From assembly GCA_007922195.1 (NCBI GenBank), contig ML682067.1:7964914-8028913 (forward strand): DNA of 64,000 nucleotides. Reading direction: 5' to 3'. Shown here piece by piece: positions 55,807-64,000 of the stretch; position 1 is the first letter of the stretch, and each line of letters begins with the position of its first letter. The notes beneath the pieces are model-generated. The model was given only the letters and a program-made list of their open reading frames with translations. It was not told the origin of the DNA and did not search any database. A program made the position numbers and the translations under genes. This stretch comes from Podocnemis expansa. Taxonomy: Eukaryota > Chordata > Testudines > Podocnemididae.

Positions 55807-56189
55807 AATTAAAGAATTTGGGCAACATGTAATAAGCTGGCATATTATTCCCTTAAAGGAAGAACAGAGTTGATATTTGTGCTGTCCAAGAGAGTGCTGG
55901 GCATTATAAGACATAAATTTTGAGGCAGGGAGGAATCTGGGACTAGGTATGTGTTGGGGACATCCTAAAATATAATGAAGGCTGGCAAGATTCAGTGTGT
56001 AGCTGATAGGTTGCAGTTACACCCAGACACTCAGGAGGTGACTTCCCTTCTAGAAGGCTGTGTGCAGCCTACATGGGAGCTATTACAGCAAGGCATTGTA
56101 AGACACCCAAGATTTCAGGGCCAGGGGGTTATGGAAGTGGAAACTCAACCTCCCAAGGTCTGGATTGTGCCCTGGAATATCACATATAC

Positions 56190-57714
56190 TTTAACCCTTT
56201 TAAAAAACAATTTGGCATTTCTAAGAATCAGATTTTGCTTCCCTTTTCTGTCCGACACCTGTGCTCTGCTGCCTAAACCAGACCTGCACTGCAGCACCAC
56301 AGGAGATTCTTCACTTTCAACAATGTCCCATACATATCCCGTCTGTTGATTTCCAGTATTTTCTTTCCTCTTTAGTTCTTTCTGTCATCATTATGTTGCT
56401 GTCCTAGTCTTATTCTTACTACTTAGCAGAATACACAACAGCTTGTACTTTGAACCTGGGCATAGCGATATAATTATGTGACATGTAGCCATTTGTACTG
56501 AAGTTAAATATTCTGATCCTTCGTGGTAGATTTGTTTCTCCCATTTTGAACTGATATTAGTGTTGTCAAAAGACACAAAATAAAAAGCATCCAGAACCTG
56601 ATTCTGATCTTGCACCAGTATAAATTAATCAATGGAGTCACATCAACAGCAGTTGCCTATCAAATTTAAACTGTGTCCAGATTTGGTGTTTTACTAGACA
56701 TTGACTTCTTTGTAGATAATCTTTGAGGTGGGCAATAGCGAGATTGCAATATTAGGAAAACTTCATATACTAGTCTGCTATTGTTGGATTTGCTGTTAGT
56801 TTGGCAGTAGTAAAACAGGGCTATGTTATTGCTCTCAATAGCCTATATCTACACTGGCAAAAATTGGTCCAGTAACTCAACACCGTTGCCCACTAAAGCA
56901 ATTTGAAGGGAAACTGTAATGTAGACAAGAGTCAGACAGGCTAAGGCTTTTTACCACCATGTCATCTAACTCTGCAAACAGAATTAAAATGACAATTTGT
57001 TAAACATCTGTGTCCAATCTGTTAGATAAACAAAACGGTTATCCCAGAGGCAGATTGTGTCTAACCTTACTCTTTATTGCTTGCTTGTTCCTCTCAATGT
57101 CTCACTGAGCAAGGAGGAGCTGCCTTTTAATTCTTTTATTCAGAACAGTGTGGAGATACATACATAACTGACTGTTTTTCTTGGGCACTTGTATAAATAC
57201 ATTAACACCTATACAATGAATATTGGTGATTATAAGGTGCATAGAATTATCCCCACCCCTGTTTACTGTTTATAGGTTTTGCATATATGCACAGACACTT
57301 CACTGTCAAACTCATTATTTTCTACAACAGAAATTACTTCACAGTCCTTAACAAACAGGGAGGAGGGGTAAGAAGGGTGATAAGCAATGTTCCCATCCAG
57401 AACCTTATGTAGGAGGAGAAGATGGAGAAAAAAGGAAGATAACATAACTTTTAATTGGAATCCCATTTACAGGACAGCAGAGCTTGCCCCTAGTAACCCC
57501 ATTACCACAGTAGCTATCATTAAGGCCAGGTGCTCAATTTAACTCTTTCCTACACAACCTACCCTTCAACTTCCACCATTGCTACTGCTATTGTATCTGC
57601 ATTTATGGTGAACAGTGGGAATCATTTTTCTTGCCAGCTAAGACCATACTTTGGGTTAGACTTATTAGTAAACTTCTGATGCTTTCTACCCCTCTGATGC
57701 AAAAGACTTGTAAA
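56190..57714. other. No recognisable gene; small MITE-like trace
   Basis: GCCTATATCTACACTGGC near 56842 and AATGTAGACAAGAG near 56918 look like the decayed ends of a short MITE of the GGCTATGTCTACAC type. The rest is unassigned. Confidence 0.4.
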
Positions 57715-57727
57715 CCCACTTTAATCA

Positions 57728-57941
57728 ATTTCAAAAGGATAGCCGTGTTTGTCTAGTCCAGTAAAAAAACAACAAGGAGTTGTGTGGCACTTTAAGACTA
57801 ACAGATTTATTTTTTGCATGAGCTTTCGTGGGAGAAGATCCCACTTCCTCAGATGCTTCGAAGATGGGTGAACTTCATTCCTTTCTGTAAGTTCACCCAT
57901 CTTCGAAGCATCTGAGGAAGTGGGATCTTCTCCCACGAAAG
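57728..57941. mobile_element. Penelope snap-back insertion with 13-bp TSD
   Basis: A 214-bp insertion flanked by CCCACTTTAATCA (57715-57727 and 57942-57954, exact). It contains the Penelope terminal block (AGGATAGCCGTGTTTG, GTGGCACTTTAAGACTAACA), a complete hammerhead-like module on the minus strand and a 54-bp perfect inverted duplication of that module region. The right edge stops immediately after GAAAG of the second, plus-strand module. The perfect arms indicate a recent event or a copying mechanism that produces identity. Confidence 0.93.
57816..57856 (-). ncRNA. Hammerhead-ribozyme-like module (41 nt), intact core
   Basis: Minus strand: GCAT, CTGAGGA, A, GTGGGA, loop TCTTC, TCCCAC, GAAA, GCTC, ATGC. 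Stem I and the 6-bp stem II are perfect, both core strands match the hammerhead consensus, and UC precedes the 3' half of stem I as a possible cleavage site. Stem III is essentially absent, as reported for minimal Penelope hammerheads that act as dimers. This is the best candidate for activity in the window. Confidence 0.7.
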
Positions 57942-57942
57942 C
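57822..57942. repeat. Perfect 54-bp inverted repeat
   Basis: 57822-57875 and 57889-57942 are exact reverse complements around a 13-bp spacer. The outermost base pair overlaps the target duplication by one base on the right. Confidence 0.97.
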
Positions 57943-57954
57943 CCACTTTAATCA

Positions 57955-58180
57955 GCCATCAACGCTGATGAATTTGATGCCTGTTGATTCTTCAGCACTA
58001 CTCATATCTGCCAAGTCTACATGTTTCTAGAATAGGTTTTGTTTTACATTTTTTAAACATATGTAAAAACCTGCATTTGAAAATGGAAGGGAAGAGAAAG
58101 GTTATAAGCTCTAATTGGGCATGATGCGCTGACTCTGCATATAGCAAGCAAAGCTGCCTCATCTCAAGGAAAAACAAACT
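57955..58180. other. No recognisable feature
   Basis: Short gap between repeats. Confidence 0.5.
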
Positions 58181-58184
58181 CAGA

Positions 58185-58375
58185 TGACCTGAATTCAAAT
58201 CCTGATTCTGCCATGATTTGGTAGACTGGCTTTGACAAGTCGTTTCCTGCCCTGTGCCTCAGTTTTCCTACTTGTAAAATGACCATAATGATACTGATGC
58301 TCCTTTGTAAAGCACCTGGAGGTAAGTTTATGAATGAAAAGCACTCTTGTCAGAGCTAGGTACTGATAGTTGTAC
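58185..58375 (+). repeat. MIR-type SINE, plus strand
   Basis: TTCAAATCCTGATTCTGCCA, TGACAAGTCGTTTCCTGCCC, TGTGCCTCAGTTTTCCTACT, TGTAAAATGACCATAATGAT and TGTAAAGCACCTGGAGG follow the MIR core order, from B-box-like head to 3' end. Confidence 0.85.
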
Positions 58376-61235
58376 TGCTTTAAACAAGCCTGTAAAACTC
58401 ATATGTTAGCATTTATCTTCCCTGGCAAATTGAAAGGAACAGCTTTTCCACAATAGCTCACATTTATTCTAGAACAGAATGTCCATGTGGGATGCTGTTG
58501 CAGAATAGTTTATTCCTCAATAGCGATGACAGTCAAAATACCTGGGTAGACATGCTTTCAGAGAAGAAAGAATCAGCCATTTGAGTCTCATAAGTATGCC
58601 TCCTTCATAAATGAAGTTGCTTCCAAAAAGTGATGTAATTTTAAACCAAACCAGCAGAGGAAGCATGACTCAGGGCATCTCATTTAGCAAGGAGCTTGCC
58701 AGAGAAAAGATAAATGCTGAAGTTTCAGATGAAAAGCATACTCCCCTTTGTCCTCCCCACATCCAGATACCCTGATCACTAGAATGTCCAGGGCAGGTTT
58801 CTGACGGCTATGAGGGTGAGCATGGAGGTTTGAGGGAACCAAAAGAGAAGCCTGTGACAAACTTCAATGCTTTTTGGAAGAGACTTTTGTACAAAAAAAG
58901 TTAGCCACTATTTGTAGAATCCTGCAAACATTTACACACCCACTCAATGTTATGAATGCACTTAAGCACCTTCAAGATTGAAGTCTATATTTATTATGCA
59001 TAAGCGGTGAATGAACTCTCAGAATGGCATTTGCAGGAGGATTACTAGTAAATATTAATGAAAAATGAAGAACAGTAACAATACCAAGGCAATATAATAC
59101 TGGTCATCCAACTGTAAATCAAACCATGTGCTATAAGGATTAGTGTTATGATACAGAGGTAGAGAATAACTAATCTGTAATTTGACTGTGGTTGAATCCC
59201 AATAGTCCTGAAACAGAAGTAGCCACAGTATTTTGTACCTTTAATAAAATGTATAGGCAACCAAAGTGTGAGGGAAGCTTTTGCCTCATTACCTCAGCAG
59301 TTGTGTTCTGACCTTGTGGCTGCACTTTATATAGAATTTTTTGCAGGTTTTTCATACAACTGGAATTAACATTTCTCCAAACTCCATGAGTTCATGCTAT
59401 GTGAATGCCTGGTAGTTTGCAAATAGATTTTCAATGTCACATTTCTGTAATAGTGTTATGGAACAAAGCTAATTGCTGTCTGTAGTGGCTGCAATTCTAT
59501 TCACAGCAAGATAAATTGGATTTTTAAATTGTGATTTCCATTGTGTTACCTACATGTATCATGAGAGTTATCCTGATGTGCACAGCAGAGGGTCTACTTA
59601 TTTATATGGTGAGCTACAGCTTTATACTGACTCCATCAATTTGTTGTGCTTTTAGGAATATAGAAGGAAACCTGAAGTATAATTGTAGGCTGCCATCTAT
59701 TGGAAGGGGTTAATGAGGACATAGGCCTTCAAACAAGAATTTCTATACACGAGTAGAAGGAAAGCAGTTCTGTTCAGGGATTTAGTTATCACTCCAGACA
59801 ATCCAATCAGTTGTTAGCTGCATGTGTTGGCTATTGGGGACTTTGCTTATTAGCAGAGTTCTTTCAGTTTAGTAGAGTGGTATTTGTTTTAGAATGTTAG
59901 TGTCTATCATTATAAAAATTAAGTGTCCAAGCTGAAAATTTATTTTATAGAAGATTACCTTTTAATTACAAAAATAATGCATAATGAAATGAGAATGCAA
60001 GGTGAAAAAGGAAATAATAAAAAGCTGCTACACTAGATTTAAGTCATCATGAACTTAATTAAAGTGCTATTTTTAAATTCCTCAAAAGACAATTGAAAAA
60101 ATATTTTAATTATGTTCATATTATCCAACTATTATTTTCACCTATTAAAGCCACATAGGATTTTTATGGAAATAAGGGTCATACAAATGAAATAAGACAT
60201 TACAAAATATCTGAAATAAAACATCAGTGAATAGAATACACTATTTAAACATAAGTGATGTTTCAGAAAGTTGGAAGAATGAATTATGGCCCTAATTTTA
60301 GGAGATTAATAGGACAGTGAATCAGAAAATAAGTATACTGCACATAAGGAAGGATACTTGAGATATTTGGTTTCAGTCCTGTGATCTGAAAAATGTATAT
60401 CAACCTTTATATTTCAGACTATAATTTATAGTCAAACTGTAATGGTCCTGAGGGCTACAAAATTCCTTTTGAATTTAGAGCAAATGAGTGTGTCATGTTT
60501 AATTCAGGAATGTTATTCTGAGCCTCAGCATTCAGAATCAAATGATTGAGGGATTGGATGGCCCCACGCATTAGCAATGAAGATAATAGACCCTTTTGCT
60601 TGTAGTTTGTCCTGGATTATATGAATGAAAGGTCTCATGATTTCATAGCTCTGTGGTGACCTGGGAGGTGAAGTGGTATGTTCATTCCAGTTCCAAGTGG
60701 ACAACTGTCCACATCACAGAACCATTTTAGATGGGTGGATGTGTCTGGTGCAGTAATTGTAGTATTTACATTTCTGCACAAATTAGATTGCTACCTTAAT
60801 GCCTGGGAAAGGAAAAGAGAAATATACTGCAAGAAATACCTTAAACTTGAAAATCACTTGTATTAAAATATTGTACTTACCATTACTTGTAATACTTGAG
60901 TAAATCTGAAAAGTCCAGTTATAAATATAAATTTCTCTATTGCTGTTTTACTATTTTTCTAGATAATGAGTTAGCAAGAGAAACTGGCTCTCTGAAAAGA
61001 CCCTAAAAACACCAGGGGTGCCTCTTTTTTTCTTTAAACAGCACTATCAGCACAAGATTATGGCTCAGCTCACCTGGAGAGGTAAAGTAGGCCTTTTTTC
61101 CTTGTGCTGGTTATCTGGGGAGCCAGAGTAGCTTCTGTAGGGCTACTATGTCCATTTCCTTACGTAAGCAAGTGGTCTAGGAGTTGGAGGGAGTCTTGGC
61201 CTCACATCCCTCTCTCTCCATTGAATCAACTCCAT
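58376..61235. other. No recognisable gene or repeat
   Basis: About 2.9 kb of AT-rich DNA. Frames of 60-71 codons (59045-59260, 59531-59713, 60678-60866) lack motifs. This is a candidate intronic or intergenic stretch. Confidence 0.5.
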
Positions 61236-61239
61236 AGTT

Positions 61240-62312
61240 TGCTGATGCATTAAGTCTGTCAGTGACTATTAGCCAAGATGGTCTGGGATGAAACCCAGTG
61301 TTCCCTCCAAGCTGTGCAGCTGCGAAGCCCCTGCCATTGCATGGTGCAGGGAACACTGCCAGCTGCACACGGCTGGCAGCTGCAATCCCTGCTCTGCCAG
61401 AAAACAGTCTTCTGGCCAGCTGAGAGCTCCTCTGAGCTAGGAGTTTTTAAAACTCCCGCTCCGAGTAATCTCTGACTGCTCCCGCAGCCAGGTAAGAGGG
61501 CGAGGGTGGGGGGCGATTGGCAGAGGCAGCCTTTGGCAGTCGGGGGCCCCAGTCCCCCCTGCTGCCCTAACTGCCCCCTTTCCAACTCCCCCCTGGGATG
61601 GGAGGCTGTGGACCACTGGGGCTGGAGGGCTGCTCTGTCCACCTACCCACCTGGCCTCCCTGCAGTGAGCACAGAGCAGCCAGCCCACCATACCTCCGGC
61701 CAGCCATGCCTCCCCAAGCGGCAGAGAGGGCCAGCACTGAGCTGTGGTGTGCAGGATTGGGGCCCTGGAGCAGCCCGCTCCAAGGAGTTTGGGACTCTTC
61801 ATTCCTGCCCCCCCCCAGGCCTAAATGGGCCTGATCCTTGGCTGCGGAGGCCGGGGGCGAAGTGGCATAAACTCTTTGGAGCAGGCTGCTCTGGGGCCCC
61901 AACCCCGCATACCACAGCTCAGCGCTGGCCCTCTTCGCCCCCTGGAGAGGCACAGCCAGCTGGAGGTAGGCTGGGCTCACTTCAGGGAGGCAGGGCGGGC
62001 AGCAGAACTTGTGGCCCTGTTTGTCTGCGGTCCCCCACTCCCCTTTGGCCAGGAGAGCGGGGGGGCAGAATCGGCTCTGCATGGTGTGGGCGGGCACGCA
62101 GTGGGCAACATATGTTGCTCAGCTGCCTTCAGGCCTTAGAGGGAACGTTGACTATGAGTGTCCCTAAACCTTTGGCTACCAGCAGCTGGGAGCGAACAAA
62201 TTGTCCTGTTCTATTGTTTCTGTCTGAATCATCTACCAGTGGCCACTGGATACAGGACTAGGTGGACTATCAAAATGATCTGATCCGATGTGACTTTCTT
62301 ATGTTCTTAAAA
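61240..62312 (+). mobile_element. CR1-type 3' tail interrupted by a hAT element
   Basis: The left piece ends at 61295 with GTGACTATTAGCCAAGATGG and TCTGGGATGAAACC. The right piece resumes at 62151 with ACTATGAGTGTCCCTAAACC, ACCAGCAGCTGGGAGCG, CAGTGGCCACTGGATACAGG, ACTAGGTGGACTATC and CTTATGTTCTT. Joined, they follow the order of a common turtle CR1-like 3' end. Confidence 0.65.
61296..62150. mobile_element. GC-rich fold-back hAT-like element, 855 bp
   Basis: The ends CAGTGTTCCCTCCAAGC and CTTAGAGGGAACGTTG are inverted repeats of a hAT family widespread in reptiles. The interior folds back around 61830: for example CACTGAGCTGTGGTGTGCAG near 61734 pairs with CCGCATACCACAGCTCAGCG near 61905, and GGAGCAGCCCGCTCCAAGGA with TCTTTGGAGCAGGCTGCTC. 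An 8-bp TSD is not conserved. The 251-codon open frame at 61506-62261 runs through the right terminus into the CR1 tail and is compositional. Confidence 0.75.
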
Positions 62313-63030
62313 TATGCTGCCCCAGGAATAGACCTGGTGCCAAGTAATTACCTTGAAGAGTGAGGAAAACCAGAATCCAGCTTATGATGGTCAGTCACAT
62401 TTGGTCTAGTGCCTGCTCCAGAACTACCAACAATGTGCTGTTCTTTGTTCTGGGTTTATGGTAAAGCCTCATGAAAACTATTGGGATATTACTTGTGTTA
62501 TTTTCACTTGTTTATATCCCATTTTAATGTAGTACAAACATTTGCATCATGTATACCCCTGTAACTAAATGATCTATTAAACCAGAAAGAAGCCTTGTAG
62601 AATACAAATAAAGAACTTTAACAGAAAAGTGCTTATTTTAAAGCAAATTAGCAGTGTTCATGATGATTGGAAGCCAAAGACTCAAAATTCATTCCTCATT
62701 CTCCATCATGAAAGGAAAAGACAACAGGTCACCTTCCTTTCTGTAAAAAGAGGCTAGAAATATGGATTCAAGGAAAGATCCTGGATCTCTGGACTGTCTG
62801 GATTTTTACTGGGAAGCGAACCAGATGCAAGCAGACCATCTGAGTACCTTTACAAGACTTTTGGGAAACTGGTAATCTATTATATCAGTGCCACCATTTA
62901 GAATTCCAGGCTAACTTATCCGTGTACATATTTTACATGCTTTAACCTCTTAATAAGTCTTAATTTCTTTTCTTAGCTCATAAATGTTGTTAGTTTGCTA
63001 CAGAATTGACTGCCAGCATTGTCTTTGTAA
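62313..63030. other. No recognisable feature
   Basis: AT-rich unique-looking DNA. Confidence 0.5.
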
Positions 63031-63039
63031 GATCTAAAG

Positions 63040-63225
63040 CAGGGGTCTCAAACTCAAATCACCACAAGGGCCACATGAGGACTAGTATGTTAGCCTGAGG
63101 GCCACACCACTGAAACCTTTTCATACAACGAAATTGCAAATATCGGTAGCGAATGTCATTGTGGGGTGCAGGAAATAGCTGTAGGGTCTGCATGCGGCCC
63201 ACGGGCCATGTGTTTGAGATCCCTG
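63040..63225. mobile_element. hAT MITE, 186 bp, 8-bp TSD
   Basis: The ends CAGGGGTCTCAAACTC and GTGTTTGAGATCCCTG are inverted repeats. The flanks ATCTAAAG (63032-63039) and ATCTAGAG (63226-63233) match at 7 of 8 positions. It is a sister copy of 55359-55546. Confidence 0.93.
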
Positions 63226-63233
63226 ATCTAGAG

Positions 63234-63830
63234 TACCAGTTGATCGGGGGTAGGTGACTGGTCTGTTGGCACTGGAAACAACCTGAAGTGGGGTGGTATT
63301 TTGGTTTGAGTGACTATTTTATTTATTCTCAAAATCCAGTCTGCCTGGGTGGCAAGATAGGAGAGTCTAAGTGCATTGTCTGTGACTCATAGTACGACTA
63401 ATGTAATCCAGGTATTTACATTTTGTTGCTAGCTTGGTGGCATCTAATTATAGAACACACTACCATCTTGGGATATCTGCTCTGCTCTCTGACGTTCTGC
63501 CACGAGGTTAACATTCACATTTGTAAGCCACTGCAGATAGTGTAACAATAGCTGAACTGAAAAATTGGATAGGGGTAGGGGTTTGTTTTGTGTCAAACAA
63601 AATGTTCTGTTTGCAGGTTTTTAACTTCTTTAAAAATAGTTTTGAAGTAAAATTCTCAATGTAAAGGTATTCCATAAGAAAAGATTAAAATAGTTAATTT
63701 CAAAAATGTCAAAACATTTGGAGTTTTTCAGTAGTCTGTTTTTTAAGGTTCACAGTTCAGCAAATTTGACATGAATTCATGATAAATTTTGATCAACACA
63801 AACCTGTATTTTTAGTGATGAAATCATAAA
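63234..63830. other. No recognisable feature
   Basis: AT-rich DNA leading to the Harbinger fragment. Confidence 0.5.
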
Positions 63831-63998
63831 TCAGCACTTTTTTTTTATAGCCAGGCACACATCCATGACTACAGCCTCCACAGCTGATCTACCAACATCA
63901 AACTGGTTAGCTAATGACCGGTAGTAATCAAAGGTGGCAAGCTTCCAGATGGTGATGGCCACACACTTCTCTGTGCTGACAAGAGCTTTTATGACAGT
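63831..63998 (-). pseudogene. Harbinger (HARBI1-like) transposase fragment, running off the window
   Basis: The minus-strand frame enters from the right edge and reads EKCVAITIWKLATFDYYRSL and then ANQFDVGRSAVEAVVMDV before Lys codons and a stop at 63833. KLAT..YRS..NQF.VG+S.V is the helix-turn-helix block that lies near the N-terminus of PIF/Harbinger transposases (turtle copies read very similarly). The catalytic DDE part should follow this block but is replaced by an A-run and stop, so this copy is truncated after the HTH. Its start lies beyond the window. It is shorter than 60 codons here, so it is easy to miss. Confidence 0.75.
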
Positions 63999-64000
63999 GT

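Larger units (their letters stand above)
54575..56184 (+). mobile_element. LTR with TATA box and polyA signal, split by nested hATs
   Basis: It starts TGGGATAG and ends ATATCACA, flanked by CATAC (54570-54574) and TATAC (56185-56189), a 5-bp duplication with one mismatch. CTATAAAAAGGAGGG near 54989 is a TATA box and AATAAACC near 55270 a polyadenylation signal, so transcription would run on the plus strand. After removing the hAT insertion the LTR is about 1.1 kb. GGCTGGCAAGATTCAGTG, CAAGGCATTGTAAGACACCC and CCTGGAATATCACA are typical of a common turtle LTR. No internal coding region is present. Confidence 0.7.

Noticed and set aside
61506..62261. 251-codon plus-strand open frame
   Set aside because: It lies in the GC-rich fold-back interior of a hAT-like element, runs through the element terminus into a CR1 tail, has open frames on both strands in parallel and shows no domain.

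Overview
This is vertebrate nuclear DNA, most likely from a reptile and probably a turtle. The evidence is the repeat content: CR1 LINEs with the 8-bp (ATTCTATG)-type 3' tail, Penelope-like elements, several turtle-type LTR families, MIR/tRNA-derived SINEs and many hAT and Harbinger-type miniature DNA transposons. The species call is inference. I found no intact host gene and no exon of one. Every protein similarity I recognise belongs to a transposable element, and almost all are broken by stops, frameshifts or nested insertions.

Layout. 1-6.2 kb: CR1 pieces, including a nearly 3.7-kb CR1 on the minus strand (2260-5995) with SGNH-esterase, APE endonuclease and RT segments. 6.2-9.9 kb: LTR-like DNA, a hAT MITE and a snap-back Penelope insertion. 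12.2-16.5 kb: an old minus-strand LINE split by an LTR and a CR1 tail. 16.6-21.2 kb: an R4/Dong-type LINE with a tRNA-like head, sitting in a (TAGA)n microsatellite and cut by a 1070-bp LTR. 22.0-25.0 kb: a palindrome-rich MITE and a decayed ZMYM-like hAT transposase hit by three further insertions. 25-35.5 kb: mostly unannotatable AT-rich DNA with scattered SINE, LTR and MITE copies. 35.7-38.7 kb: a hAT element carrying a 2.2-kb LTR, which itself holds a 77-bp tandem array and an assembly gap. 39-48.5 kb: CR1 tails, MITEs and the best Penelope copy (YIDD RT plus GIY-YIG endonuclease). 51.5-56.2 kb: a GC-rich fold-back MITE and an LTR>hAT>hAT nest. 57.7-64 kb: a perfect Penelope hairpin, a MIR, a hAT nested in CR1, a hAT MITE and, at the right edge, the start of a Harbinger transposase on the minus strand.

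How the parts relate. The window is a record of layered transposition, and target-site duplications (TSDs) that can be read directly give the order of events in many places. The most unusual recurring signal is a 41-nt hammerhead-ribozyme-like module found complete five times in Penelope-derived DNA. Across copies its core CTGANGA differs only at the one position the hammerhead fold does not constrain. A second recurring signal is a set of MITEs that share GGCTATGTCTACAC-like ends but are each built from a different palindrome centred on TCGA.
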